Source of the DNA: an uncultured bacterium
GTDB lineage: Bacteria > Cyanobacteriota > Vampirovibrionia > Gastranaerophilales > Gastranaerophilaceae
DNA: 61,111 nucleotides
Reading direction: 5' to 3'
NCBI GenBank assembly: GCA_949296355.1
Contig: CASFPS010000009.1
Location: forward strand, 1 to 61,111
Under the pieces are notes generated by a model. The model was not told where the DNA came from, made no database searches, and saw only the letters and a list, made by a program, of their open reading frames with translations. Positions 25,712 through 34,427 of the stretch are shown in pieces; the first letter of the stretch is position 1; each line of letters opens with the position of its first letter. A program made the position numbers and the translations under genes.

Positions 25712-25852
25712 TGCTCCTCCTGTTTTTATAATTGTACTACAATAACAGGCAGACTATTAAACTTGTAACATTTTGTAAATGACTGATTCCGTAAAAAAGC
25801 AATTTTTTATCTTTTCGTGTTTTTATATAAATACAAAGTGTGGAGGCATTTT

Positions 25853-26527
25853 ATGTTTGAAGTTAACAACGGTGTAGCTAAAATAGATGGTGCAAAAGGG
25901 AAATATGATAACAAAACAAAAGATGATTCCGTAAGATACGGAAGAAATGCTGTTGAAAATTTGTACACATATATGGAACACCCTCTTGTTACAGATAAAA
26001 TGACAACGGCTCCCATTCTGGATTTCGGAATAAATCCCGAGGCGGCTCAAAATAATATTGATAAACTTGATAAATTTTTAAAAGAAAATGATGAGTATTT
26101 AAAAGCGCTTCCGCCTCTTGAATTTGAATACCGTTATATGCAAAAACTTCCAAAAGGTCAGGTTGATAAAAAAGCTGTATTAGGTGCTGCTTACGAGGAA
26201 ATGGGCGGAGTTAACGAGCTTTCGGTTAAAGAATTAGACAGCAGATTTGCACCTGATAATACATTCACTTCAAAAGCTCTGGATGTAAATAATGACGGTA
26301 AAGTTGATATTGCTGAATACGGTTCAAGCTTTCTGGCTGCCGATATGTTAAGTAAATCCGATACACCTAATCCGGCAAACATTGACGGAACAATAAATAA
26401 AAAAGGCTTTGATGCGGTGCTAGCCTACACACAAAAAAGCAAAGCAGAAGCTGCTGCCAAGCTTTATTCAAGTATTTATAACTCGTATAATTTAGCCGAC
26501 GCAAAGAAAGATTTTAAAGCAGAATAA
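25853..26527 (+). CDS. Hypothetical protein with EF-hand-like loop
   Basis: A 224-residue soluble protein if started at the Met after GTGGAGG; an upstream Met adds 12 residues with no Shine-Dalgarno. It is not recognised. A canonical EF-hand-type loop, DVNNDGKVDIAEYG, is near residue 147. The rest is helical and charged with no signal peptide. It resembles the product of 7348-8016 in having one EF-hand-like loop in an otherwise unknown protein, but no convincing alignment was seen. It is monocistronic with a strong terminator. No sigma-28-type promoter was found upstream. Confidence 0.7.
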   Translation: MFEVNNGVAKIDGAKGKYDNKTKDDSVRYGRNAVENLYTYMEHPLVTDKMTTAPILDFGINPEAAQNNIDKLDKFLKENDEYLKALPPLEFEYRYMQKLPKGQVDKKAVLGAAYEEMGGVNELSVKELDSRFAPDNTFTSKALDVNNDGKVDIAEYGSSFLAADMLSKSDTPNPANIDGTINKKGFDAVLAYTQKSKAEAAAKLYSSIYNSYNLADAKKDFKAE

Positions 26528-26558
26528 AAAAGACCGGATTAAAACCGGTCTTTTTTTT
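26526..26558. terminator. Bidirectional intrinsic terminator
   Basis: Perfect arms AAAAAAGACCGG (26526-26537) and CCGGTCTTTTTT (26545-26556) with a 7-base loop, and T-runs in both directions. It separates the converging EF-hand-like gene and the second aminotransferase gene. Confidence 0.9.
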
Positions 26559-26563
26559 ATTTA

Positions 26564-27598
26564 TTAAGCTATTTCTTTTATCCAGCCTTCCGGAGCTTCA
26601 ATTCTTCCCATCTGAATACCGGTTAAAGTATCATAAAGTTTTTGTGTAATCTCACCCGGCTTTTCCATTCCTGACGGGAACAGGATTGTTTCATCGTGGT
26701 TAACAACCTTTCCTACAGGAGAAAGAACTGCAGCAGTTCCGCAGAGTGCGCATTCTTTAAATTCTTTAACTTCACTGAACGTAATTTCTCTTTCTTCTGT
26801 TTTTAAGCCCAAATAATGTTCCGCAACATACATTAAAGAACGTCTTGTAATTGATGGCAGAATTGTTTTGGATTTTGGCGTAACAACCTTATTATCTTTT
26901 GTTACAAAAATTATATTAGCCCCGCCGGTTTCTTCAACCTTTGTTCTTGTAGCAGAATCAAGATACATGTTTTCGTTATAGCCTTGATTATGCGCATCTA
27001 CTATTGCGTGAAGGCTCATTGCATAATTTAAACCGGCTTTAATATGTCCTGTCCCGTGAGGAGCAGCCCTGTCAAAATCCGGAACTCTTAATGTAATAGG
27101 TTTTGCACCGCCTTTAAAATAAGGTCCTACAGGAGAGGTGAATATTCTAAACTGAAATTCCGTTGCAGGCTTAACTCCCATAACAGGATTTATCCCGAAC
27201 ATATACGGTCTGATGTATAAAGAAGCCCCTGAACCATAAGGAGGAACATAATCTATATTTTTTCTTACTGTTTGAACTACAGCATCAACAAATCTGTCTT
27301 CCGGAAAAACTGCCATTTCAAGATAACTGCAGGAATCCGCCATTCTCTTTGCATTCAAATCCGGTCTAAAGCAGACTACATTTCCGTCAACAGTTCTATA
27401 GGCTTTCATTCCTTCAAAGCAGGTTTGAGCGTATTGTAAAACGCATGCACATTCGTTCATAACTATGTTTTCATCAGTAGTTAAACAACCTTCATCCCAC
27501 TTGCCGTCTTTATAGTTTGATACATACCGGTAATCCGTTTTCATGTATCCGAAACCTAAATTAGCCCAGTCAATATCTTTAGTAACAACTGCTGTCAT
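26564..27598 (-). CDS. ilvE: Branched-chain amino acid aminotransferase, eukaryote-like type
   Basis: About 344 residues, started at the ATG at 27598 because a strong AAGGAGGGTG precedes it; the frame is open a further 17 codons upstream. It belongs to the longer BCAT class: LGFGYMKTDYRYV, CFEGMKAYRTVDGNVVCFRPDLNAKRM, YIRPYMFG, the PLP lysine in GHIKAGLNYAMSL and VEETGGANIIFV. It transaminates branched-chain amino acids. With the shorter IlvE at 24797, the window has two distinct BCATs within 3 kb. It has its own promoter and terminator. Confidence 0.92.
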   Translation of the reverse strand: MTAVVTKDIDWANLGFGYMKTDYRYVSNYKDGKWDEGCLTTDENIVMNECACVLQYAQTCFEGMKAYRTVDGNVVCFRPDLNAKRMADSCSYLEMAVFPEDRFVDAVVQTVRKNIDYVPPYGSGASLYIRPYMFGINPVMGVKPATEFQFRIFTSPVGPYFKGGAKPITLRVPDFDRAAPHGTGHIKAGLNYAMSLHAIVDAHNQGYNENMYLDSATRTKVEETGGANIIFVTKDNKVVTPKSKTILPSITRRSLMYVAEHYLGLKTEEREITFSEVKEFKECALCGTAAVLSPVGKVVNHDETILFPSGMEKPGEITQKLYDTLTGIQMGRIEAPEGWIKEIA

Positions 27599-27714
27599 TA
27601 TTTTCACCCTCCTTAATTCTTTTTTATAATTATATAACAAAATATTCAAACAGGATTTTTAATTTATAGTCTTAATATAGATGTTACAATAATATACTAA
27701 CTGCTAAAAAGCAA

Positions 27715-27743
27715 TTGACACTAGTATTTGTTAGCGGTAAATT
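27715..27743 (+). promoter_or_regulatory. Sigma-70 promoter of the MFS gene
   Basis: TTGACA (27715-27720), a 17-base spacer and TAAATT (27738-27743). The ATG at 27754 is 10 bases past the -10 box and lacks a Shine-Dalgarno sequence, implying a leader of only a few bases. Confidence 0.6.
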
Positions 27744-27753
27744 AACTTAAAGT

Positions 27754-28986
27754 ATGAAGAATAAAGGCATTATACTTACACTTATATTTCTCGGCTCTTT
27801 GTTCTACTTCTTTGCAAATTTCCAGAGAATAGCAATTCCGGGAGCAGTATTTGATGTACTGCAGCATGAGCTTTCCGTAAGCGCTCCGTATATAACCGCT
27901 TTCGGAGCAATTTTCATGTACGTATACGCTTTCAGCCAGTTAATTAATGGTGTTCTGGTAGACAGATACGGGGGCTTAAGAGTAATGATGGCGGGCGGTG
28001 TGGTTTTAGCGCTCGGCTGCCTTTTATTTCCGCTTACTTCGAACCTTGCAATAATGTACATTTCACGTGCTTTAATGGGGGTTGGCGGAAGCATGTTCTA
28101 CCTGAGTTTAATAAGAGAGCTTAAAGACTGTTTTTCTGACAAAAACTTCGGAATTGCAATATCTGTAATGCTCTGTATCGGATATTCAGGCGGAATAGCA
28201 GCAAACGCTCCGTTTGTTTACGCTATGCAGTACATAAACTGGAGAGAAATTCTTCTAATCCTTGCCGGAGTTGTTATTGCGTCTGTTATTATTTTCGCTC
28301 TGCTTTGCGCAAAAATAAAGTTTCCGGAGATTAACAAAAACGTAAAGCTGAGAACTCTGCCGTTCAGGCTTGTTCTGCACAAAAAACATAACAGAAACCT
28401 TTTCAGTTTTGCCTGCTGCAATTTTGGAATATCGTACGCAATCCAGGCTATTTTAGGTAAAAAATTTCTGGAAGATTTCTGCCTGATGTCATCTTCTAAA
28501 GCCGCAATGGTACTTTCAGGCATGGCTGTAATTGCGGCAGTTTTCAACATTGTAAACGCTTCTTTCTGCAAAATGTGCCATAACCATAGAGTAATATTTT
28601 TGAAAAACGCATCGGTCATAACGTTTGTATCACTGCTGCTGATATGTTTATTTCTAATTTTAAATATACGAACAGACGCTATTGCAGTAATTTTCTGCAT
28701 TTTGGCAGCTAATGCCAGCCTTACGTCGCTTCTTGTACCTGTTCTGCATCTTACTAACAGAAAAATGGTATCAGGAACTGCCGTAAGTATTATGAACTTC
28801 GGCTTCTTTATGATGGTCGGGATTTTAGGTACTGCAGCAGGTTTTTTACTCAATGTTTTTGCACCGCAAAAAACCGGAAATGTCCTTGTATATTCCAATA
28901 AATCCTATCTGCTGGTGTTCGGGATGTTCTTTCTTATAAGTGTTTTTGAGATGTACAAGGCAATGAAACTCTCTAATAAATATTAG
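27754..28986 (+). CDS. Major facilitator superfamily transporter
   Basis: A 410-residue protein with about 12 membrane helices. The loop 2-3 motif LVDRYGGLRVMMAGGVVLALG is the MFS signature A, and ISRALMGVGGSMFYLSLI is the helix 4 motif. It resembles the nitrate/sugar-phosphate/oxalate type of facilitators in general layout but the substrate cannot be assigned. It is monocistronic, with a repeat-filled gap after it. Confidence 0.85.
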   Translation: MKNKGIILTLIFLGSLFYFFANFQRIAIPGAVFDVLQHELSVSAPYITAFGAIFMYVYAFSQLINGVLVDRYGGLRVMMAGGVVLALGCLLFPLTSNLAIMYISRALMGVGGSMFYLSLIRELKDCFSDKNFGIAISVMLCIGYSGGIAANAPFVYAMQYINWREILLILAGVVIASVIIFALLCAKIKFPEINKNVKLRTLPFRLVLHKKHNRNLFSFACCNFGISYAIQAILGKKFLEDFCLMSSSKAAMVLSGMAVIAAVFNIVNASFCKMCHNHRVIFLKNASVITFVSLLLICLFLILNIRTDAIAVIFCILAANASLTSLLVPVLHLTNRKMVSGTAVSIMNFGFFMMVGILGTAAGFLLNVFAPQKTGNVLVYSNKSYLLVFGMFFLISVFEMYKAMKLSNKY

Positions 28987-29311
28987 AAGTTAAAGTAGCT
29001 AGATATATAGTGGTTAAAGGGATTCTTCACCCCTGAATTACTGTCGGGTTCAGAATGACGGCAGACTTGTAATTTAATCTAATCAATTATTCAGCCCCTC
29101 TCCCTAACCCTCTCCCCCAAGGGGCGAGGGAACACGCGCTGTCGTTCGATTATTTCCCCCATCCCTAATCCTCCCCGCTGGTACGGAAACACGCGCTGTC
29201 GTTCGATTAGCACCTTCTCCTCTTCCCTTGTGGAAGAATGGGTTTGCGGACGAACGACACGAACGAGAGAGCGGCTTGTTAAGTATTTGTCGGGCTGAAG
29301 CCCGACAAATA
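28987..29311. repeat. Gap with two families of dispersed repeats
   Basis: The unit at 29019-29061 (GGGATTCTTCACCCCTG to TTCAGAATGACGGC) is an inverted copy of the family at 10859-11055. From 29094 to 29260 are modules also found at 16567-17010: CCCTCTCCCCCAAGGGGCGA, CACGCGCTGTCGTTCGATTA twice (near 29133 and 29190), and GTTTGCGGACG...CGACACGAACGAGAG. No coding region is supported. Confidence 0.7.
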
Positions 29312-29313
29312 CT
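29282..29313. terminator. Strong hairpin at the end of coaE
   Basis: Perfect 15-base arms AGTATTTGTCGGGCT (29282-29296) and AGCCCGACAAATACT (29299-29313) with a 2-base loop. It overlaps the coaE stop codon. T-runs are weak on the minus strand, so it may be a repeat-derived terminator or mRNA-stabilising hairpin. Confidence 0.55.
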
Positions 29314-29875
29314 ATGTTTTATTGTCTGTAAAATTGTCGAGGAGTGAATCTGTTTGGGCTTTTAAATCCGTAAGAGTTGAATTGTTATAAAGCACAAAAT
29401 CCGATTTCCGGATTTTATCCTCTTCCGGAGCTTGTGAGTTAATCCTTTTTATTGCCTCATCTTCCGTTAAGCTATTCCGATTCATCAACCGCACAAGCCT
29501 TGTATTTTCATCTGCCGAGACAAATATGATTTTATCGAAAAGCTTGTCAAACCCCGTTTCAAAAAGCAGAGGAACTGATATAAATACAACAGGAATATCC
29601 AGCGCAAAAATTTTCAAAATCTCTTCTTTTACCTTGGGATGAATCATTTCTTCAAGCTTCTTTTTTAAATCAGGGTTAGAAAATACAAGCTCTCCGAGCT
29701 TTTGCCGGTCAATTTTTCCGCCGGTAAAAACATCATAGCCGTAGAAATTCTTCACATTATCAAGAATTTTGTGGGCAATTTTATCCGTATCATAGACCGG
29801 ATATTTTTCGGAAATTATTCTTTCAACCTGAGACTTTCCGGAGGCTATATTACCCGTTATTGCAACTTTGAGCAT
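29312..29875 (-). CDS. coaE: Dephospho-CoA kinase
   Basis: About 187 residues from the Met giving MLKVAITGNIASGKS; an upstream Met 7 codons earlier is less likely. It has the P-loop GNIASGKS (residues 8-15), YDTDKIAHKIL, FISVPLLFETGFDKLFD and DENTRLVRLMNRN. It phosphorylates dephospho-CoA in the last step of CoA synthesis. It overlaps the upstream pseudouridine synthase gene by 26 bases, and the three genes to 31015 overlap in series as one operon. Confidence 0.93.
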   Translation of the reverse strand: MLKVAITGNIASGKSQVERIISEKYPVYDTDKIAHKILDNVKNFYGYDVFTGGKIDRQKLGELVFSNPDLKKKLEEMIHPKVKEEILKIFALDIPVVFISVPLLFETGFDKLFDKIIFVSADENTRLVRLMNRNSLTEDEAIKRINSQAPEEDKIRKSDFVLYNNSTLTDLKAQTDSLLDNFTDNKT

Positions 29876-30611
29876 ATTCCCTCTTAATCTTTGCAATATA
29901 GTTTTTAAGTTCCTTAACCTGTTTTGGTTTTAAAAGCTTTACCTGCCCTCTTTTCATTCCTTCAAGAGTAATTGTTGCGTGCTGAACTCTCTTCAGGCTT
30001 TCGACTTCAAAACCAAGCTTTGCAAACATTTTTCTTATCTGGCGGTTAATTCCCTGATACAGAGTAACCTGAATAGCAGAAGAATTATTGCCGATTTCAA
30101 CCGGCATTGTCTCGGCGTAAGCTGTTTTCTTTTCTCCTGTATCAGTCTCTATTTCAATACCATTATACATTTTTTCCGCATCAGCAGGCGTAAATTTGCC
30201 GTTTATATGTACCAGATAAATTTTCGGAACTTTTATCGACGGATGCGTCATATCGTTAATAAGTTCTCCGTCATTTGTAAGGATAATAAGTCCCGTTGAG
30301 TCCTTATCCAGTCTCCCGACCGGCTTTAAATGAGCTAGTTCGGGCGGAATAATATCATAAATAGTTTTTCTGTTTTTTTCATCATCAGATGTTGTAATAT
30401 ATCCTGCGGGTTTAAAGAACTTGTAATATTCAAGATTTTGCGGGCGTACAAGCTTATTGTCCACATAAACCTTATCTTTTTCTCTTACGTGGAATCCCAG
30501 CTCTTCAATTATCTTATCATTAACCCGTACTCTTCCTTCCAGAATAAGTTCATCCGCTTTTCTTCTGGAACAGAGTCCGGTTGATGCTATGTATTTGTTT
30601 AGACGGGGCAT
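29850..30611 (-). CDS. rluB: RsuA/RluB-family pseudouridine synthase
   Basis: A 253-residue protein with an N-terminal S4 RNA-binding domain (LNKYIASTGLCSRRKADELI) and a catalytic domain with GRLDKDSTGLIILTNDGEL, whose Asp is the nucleophile, then INRQIRKMFAKLGFEV. It isomerises uridine to pseudouridine in rRNA. The family (RsuA, RluB, RluE, RluF) is closely related, so the target site is not certain; RluB-type is most common. It overlaps its neighbours on both sides. Confidence 0.87.
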   Translation of the reverse strand: MPRLNKYIASTGLCSRRKADELILEGRVRVNDKIIEELGFHVREKDKVYVDNKLVRPQNLEYYKFFKPAGYITTSDDEKNRKTIYDIIPPELAHLKPVGRLDKDSTGLIILTNDGELINDMTHPSIKVPKIYLVHINGKFTPADAEKMYNGIEIETDTGEKKTAYAETMPVEIGNNSSAIQVTLYQGINRQIRKMFAKLGFEVESLKRVQHATITLEGMKRGQVKLLKPKQVKELKNYIAKIKREYAQSCNNG

Positions 30612-31015
30612 GATAAACCCTTTTCAAACGCATTTTTAATAACTTCCGGCATTCTTCTATGCAGTCTGCCGTCGTTATGAACCGCTACAACTTCAAATTC
30701 CGCCTGCAAAAATAATTTGCCGCTCTCTTTATTCCTGATTGTCTGCTCAAATACTATTGTAACAGGTGTAAGCTTTTTTACCTCTGTCTCAACAATAACA
30801 ATATCGTTGAGTTTTCCTGAGGCTTTATACCTGATATTCATATTTGTAACAGGTAAAACAATATCCTGTTTCTCTAAATCCAGCATATTAAGCCCCATTG
30901 ATTCACATAGATCAACCCGACCCATCTCAAGCCATCTTAAATATGACCCGTGCCAGACAATTCCGAATGAATCGGTATCAGAATAATAAACTTTTTGTTC
31001 AAATGTATGTTTCAT
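30599..31015 (-). CDS. ybgC: Acyl-CoA thioesterase, YbgC/4HBT family
   Basis: A 138-residue hotdog-fold thioesterase. The active-site segment YYSDTDSFGIVWHGSYLRWL at about residues 10-29 carries the catalytic Asp, and IRYKASGKLNDIVIVET follows. It hydrolyses acyl-CoA or related thioesters, and is often linked to envelope maintenance. First gene of the overlapping group with the pseudouridine synthase and coaE (13-base overlap). Confidence 0.88.
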   Translation of the reverse strand: MKHTFEQKVYYSDTDSFGIVWHGSYLRWLEMGRVDLCESMGLNMLDLEKQDIVLPVTNMNIRYKASGKLNDIVIVETEVKKLTPVTIVFEQTIRNKESGKLFLQAEFEVVAVHNDGRLHRRMPEVIKNAFEKGLSCPV

Positions 31016-31060
31016 AAGATTATTCTACCATGATATAATTGATAATGTAAGGAGGGCAAT

Positions 31061-31444
31061 ATGAAATTTTTGCATACAATGATAAGGGTTAAAAATATAG
31101 AAGAATCTTTGAAGTTTTATACAGAAGTTCTTAATATGAAATTTGACCATAAAAAAAGGCTTGACGACTGCTGGCTTTATTTTTTGACAGATGAATCAGG
31201 TGTTTGCCAGATAGAATTAACATACAACGATGAAACACCTGAAAACGGTTATAATATAGGAAGCGGCTTCGGACATTTTGCTTTTGAAGTCGAATCTCTG
31301 GAGAATTTTACGCAAAAAATTGAGAAACTCGGATATAAATATCTTTATGAGCCGTTTGATTTAACCGGCAAAGGCTCAAAAATTGCTTTCATGAAAGATC
31401 CTGACGGATATGAAATTGAATTGATTGAAAAAGTTCAATGGTAG
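31061..31444 (+). CDS. gloA: Glyoxalase I / lactoylglutathione lyase-like protein
   Basis: A 127-residue vicinal-oxygen-chelate protein with the metal ligands H5, E52, H72 and E120 in the usual GloA spacing. The family detoxifies methylglyoxal via its thiol adduct. The N-terminus MKFLHTMIRVKNIEESLKFY matches GloA. TATAAT upstream and AAGGAGGG before the ATG are good signals. Confidence 0.88.
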   Translation: MKFLHTMIRVKNIEESLKFYTEVLNMKFDHKKRLDDCWLYFLTDESGVCQIELTYNDETPENGYNIGSGFGHFAFEVESLENFTQKIEKLGYKYLYEPFDLTGKGSKIAFMKDPDGYEIELIEKVQW

Positions 31445-31536
31445 TGAGGGGGGGTAAATATAAATATAACAAATTAACTGTCATTCTTTCATATTTATTA
31501 AGCAATAAAAATATAAACATAATCTTATTAAATCTT

Positions 31537-31580
31537 AAAAGGGCTGTATGCAAACAAAAACAGTCCTTTTATTTTGTAAT
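31537..31580 (+). terminator. Intrinsic terminator-like hairpin
   Basis: Arms AAAAGGGCTGT (31537-31547) and ACAGTCCTTTT (31560-31570) with one G-U pair, then ATTTTGT. It lies 92 bases after gloA and before the small ORF at 31667. Confidence 0.65.
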
Positions 31581-31666
31581 ATTTCTTAACAGAAACGCAA
31601 TTTTTTAATAAAAATTGACTTTATATATATGTATGGTTAAAAAAATAAGGTAGATAGGAGGTTACT

Positions 31667-31819
31667 ATGAACATTGCGTTGAGAAAACTTGCTCTTTTGG
31701 AAAAGAATTTGATTCAAAGAGAAGAGGCTGCCAGACTTGAAGGTTATATGACTTCACCTTCGGATTGTGCTTTCAGAAAACAAATTACTGAACTTATGGA
31801 AAAAGTAAGAGTTCTTTAA
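31667..31819 (+). CDS. Small 50-residue hypothetical protein
   Basis: An ORF of 50 residues beginning MNIALRKLALLEKNLIQREE with a strong TAGGAGGT 5 bases before the ATG. The product is charged and almost wholly helical (Leu, Lys, Glu, Arg), with no signal peptide. It has its own upstream terminator separating it from gloA, and its stop is immediately followed by the stop of the converging ABC exporter gene. The good ribosome-binding site and coding-like codon use support it, but no family is recognised. Confidence 0.6.
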   Translation: MNIALRKLALLEKNLIQREEAARLEGYMTSPSDCAFRKQITELMEKVRVL

Positions 31820-33556
31820 TCAGTTTGTTTTTTTTATTGAAGCCAGATTAACAAGCTCTCTGAAGTCAGAATTTCTTGCAAAAAGTTGGTCAAACGCTGC
31901 GATATCTACTATCTCAGCGTTTTTCATATATACAATCTTATCCGCAAATTTTATTGTAGAAAGCCGGTGCGCAATTGCAATTATTGTTTTTTGCCCCTTT
32001 AAATCTTTAAGTACGCTGCAGATTTCATCTTCGGTTTTTAAATCCAGAGAGGAAGTAGCTTCATCCAGTATAAGTATATCCGGATCCTGGTACAAGGCTC
32101 TTGCTATTGCTAAGCGCTGCTTCTGTCCGTGCGAAAATCCTGATGAGTCAACAAACGGGTTTGAATCGATTCCGTTCTTCAAATTTTGCTCTATAAAATC
32201 ATACAGCTGCGCCTTTTTCAAAGCCTCCACTACAGCTGCATCATCCTGTTTTGGAGAGCCGAAAGTTACATTATCTTTTATTGTTCCGTTTATTACAGTA
32301 AACTCCTGCGGGATATAGCCGATTCTCAGCGGCTTGGAAACTTTTTTGCCGTCAACAAGTATTTCTCCGGCTTGAGGAATAAGAAGTCCGGATATAATGT
32401 CTGCCAGTGTAGTTTTCCCTGCACCTGAAAGTCCTGCAATACCTATAAATTCGCCTTTTTTAATTTCTAAATTTATATCTTTAAGCACCGGCGAACCTTT
32501 TTCATATTCAAAATTAATATTTTTCAGTTCGATTTTTTCATTGAGCTTACAAAACTCTTTATATTCAGGCTCTTTGACCTTAGAAATCTCAAACTTATCA
32601 CACAGTGACAAAAATTCATCTACCAGCGGCAACACTGAACTTATTCCGTTTAAATTAACCTGAATCCTTGATATTGTCGGAGAAAGTCTGAATATTGCAG
32701 AAACTATAACCGCAAAAGATGCAACAAGTTTGTCCGGCTCCGAGAAATTTTCGATTGAAATAATTGCCAATAGTATGAACAAAAGAAGAATAATAAAAGG
32801 TTCAGTAATATATGGCGGAATGGTGTTTAAAAACAGAGTTTCCTGCCCGAATTTGAAAAAATTGTAAATAGCCGATTTATAATTATCAAAAAAGAACTTC
32901 TCATTATCCGAAACCTTCACGCTTTTTATGTTTAGAATAACTTCTTTGCCTCTTTGATTAAATAATGCAGATGCGCTGCTGATTTTTTTTGATATTGCTT
33001 CAAGCTTGGGTTTAAATATACGATTTTGAATTCCTATAAGCAATGCGGCAAAAAATAAAGTGATAATCGTTGCAAGCGGAAATTTGATTATAAGAAAAAT
33101 TGAAATAAGTGTAAATATAAAAATATTAACATTAAGATTTAACAGTCTTAATATATAGTTGCTTATCACATTTGGAATAAGAAGCCCCATAATCGTTTCT
33201 TTTCTCGATAGAGGAATCTTTGAGGTTATTTGATATGAAGAAGAGAGAAAATATTTCATAAACGCTAAATTAACTTCTGCTTCGACATTTTTTGTAAATT
33301 TAGATTGCAGGTACGAATAAAAAATCATGAATGCGTTTTTTAAAAGGAAGAGCAGTATAATGCCGATTCCGATTACCAACGGCGAACTTATCCAATTAGA
33401 TGAAGGCTCTTTTGCAAGCAGTTTCATTATAAACGGGTATGTTAACGCTACTCCGAATAATTCCAGTATTCCTACAAGAAACGAAAGGCAGGAATATCTG
33501 TAAAAAGACTTTTTGTTATTCTTAAAGTATTTAAAAAAAGTTCTGAATCTTCTCAC
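31820..33556 (-). CDS. ABC exporter, fused permease and ATPase
   Basis: A 578-residue half-transporter. The N-terminal membrane domain (about 20-310) has six helices and is followed by an ATPase domain: Walker A GLSGAGKTT, signature FSHGQKQRLAIARAL, Walker B ILILDEATSSLD and the switch His in AIAHRLSTI. This is the MsbA/PglK-type family that exports lipids, lipid-linked sugars or peptides. The signature reads SHGQ rather than SGGQ, which is tolerated in the family. It is a single-gene unit converging on the small ORF at 31667. Confidence 0.9.
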   Translation of the reverse strand: MRRFRTFFKYFKNNKKSFYRYSCLSFLVGILELFGVALTYPFIMKLLAKEPSSNWISSPLVIGIGIILLFLLKNAFMIFYSYLQSKFTKNVEAEVNLAFMKYFLSSSYQITSKIPLSRKETIMGLLIPNVISNYILRLLNLNVNIFIFTLISIFLIIKFPLATIITLFFAALLIGIQNRIFKPKLEAISKKISSASALFNQRGKEVILNIKSVKVSDNEKFFFDNYKSAIYNFFKFGQETLFLNTIPPYITEPFIILLLFILLAIISIENFSEPDKLVASFAVIVSAIFRLSPTISRIQVNLNGISSVLPLVDEFLSLCDKFEISKVKEPEYKEFCKLNEKIELKNINFEYEKGSPVLKDINLEIKKGEFIGIAGLSGAGKTTLADIISGLLIPQAGEILVDGKKVSKPLRIGYIPQEFTVINGTIKDNVTFGSPKQDDAAVVEALKKAQLYDFIEQNLKNGIDSNPFVDSSGFSHGQKQRLAIARALYQDPDILILDEATSSLDLKTEDEICSVLKDLKGQKTIIAIAHRLSTIKFADKIVYMKNAEIVDIAAFDQLFARNSDFRELVNLASIKKTN

Positions 33557-33644
33557 ACTAAAATATTACATTAAAAAAAAATTAATTTCACGGAAAGGTT
33601 AGATTTGTATGGTATAATTTTATTAAAGGTTAGAAGGAGGGAAA

Positions 33645-34370
33645 ATGGCTAATCCAATTTTAAATGAAAGATTTGCAGAGCAGGAGAGAGTTTTGCAGGG
33701 TGAGCCGATGACTGTTAACGGCACAATTCAAATTACTGCATTTTTAGGAATACTCCTGATTGCAGCCGCAGCTTTTGTATGGTCTCGTTTTACACTAGGT
33801 TATACAGATATAGCAATGAAGCTTACAAGCGGCGGTGCTATTGTAGGTTTTATACTCGCATTGGTTATTGCTTTTACAAGAACCAAGTATTTAATTCCTG
33901 TATATGCAGCGTGTCAAGGGCTTTGCCTTGGCGGGATTTCTGCTATATTTGAGCAGTCTTATCCGGGAATTGTAGCACAAGCAGTTGTTGGAACATTCGC
34001 GGCATTATTTTCTATGCTTGCTTTGTATAAGATGAATGTTATAAGGTGTACAGATAAATTCAGAAGCGTTATTTTTATTGCTACAGCTTCTATAATGGTT
34101 ATTTATCTGGTTAATTATATTGGAGGCTTCTTCCACTTTGCAGTGCCGGTAATTAATTCTTCTTCATTGCTTGGTATAGGTTTCAGTGTGCTTGTTGTAA
34201 TTATAGCCGCTCTGAATCTTATTGTTGATTTTGATTTTATTGAACGCGGAGCGCAGAATTATCTTCCTAAAGACATGGAATGGTATGGTGCTTTCGGGCT
34301 TATGGTTACTCTTGTATGGCTGTATCTGGAAATATTAAGGCTGCTTGCAAAACTGCAGGATAGAAGATAG
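33645..34370 (+). CDS. Bax inhibitor-1 / YccA-type membrane protein
   Basis: A 241-residue protein with seven predicted helices. YPGIVAQAVVGTFAALFSMLALYK and IAALNLIVDFDFIERGAQNYLPKDMEWYGAFGLMVTLVWLYLEILRLL, described by position near 105-130 and 185-235, identify the YetJ/YccA-type BI-1 branch. Homologues are pH-sensitive calcium leak channels or modulators of FtsH. TATAAT and AGAAGGAGGG precede the ATG. Confidence 0.9.
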   Translation: MANPILNERFAEQERVLQGEPMTVNGTIQITAFLGILLIAAAAFVWSRFTLGYTDIAMKLTSGGAIVGFILALVIAFTRTKYLIPVYAACQGLCLGGISAIFEQSYPGIVAQAVVGTFAALFSMLALYKMNVIRCTDKFRSVIFIATASIMVIYLVNYIGGFFHFAVPVINSSSLLGIGFSVLVVIIAALNLIVDFDFIERGAQNYLPKDMEWYGAFGLMVTLVWLYLEILRLLAKLQDRR

Positions 34371-34378
34371 ATTTTTTT

Positions 34379-34414
34379 ACAAGCTTCTTTTATAATAAAA
34401 GAAGCTTGTTTTTT
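34379..34414 (+). terminator. Intrinsic terminator after the BI-1 gene
   Basis: Self-complementary arms ACAAGCTTCTTTTA (34379-34392) and TAAAAGAAGCTTGT (34396-34409) with a short loop and a TTTTTT run. It ends where the ribosome-binding site of the rmuC gene begins, so rmuC expression may depend on read-through or an internal promoter. Confidence 0.8.
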
Positions 34415-34427
34415 AAGGAGGGTAAAA

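Noticed and set aside
28218-28898. Minus-strand ORF of 226 codons
   Set aside because: Antisense shadow of the MFS transporter, with no start signals or recognisable motifs.
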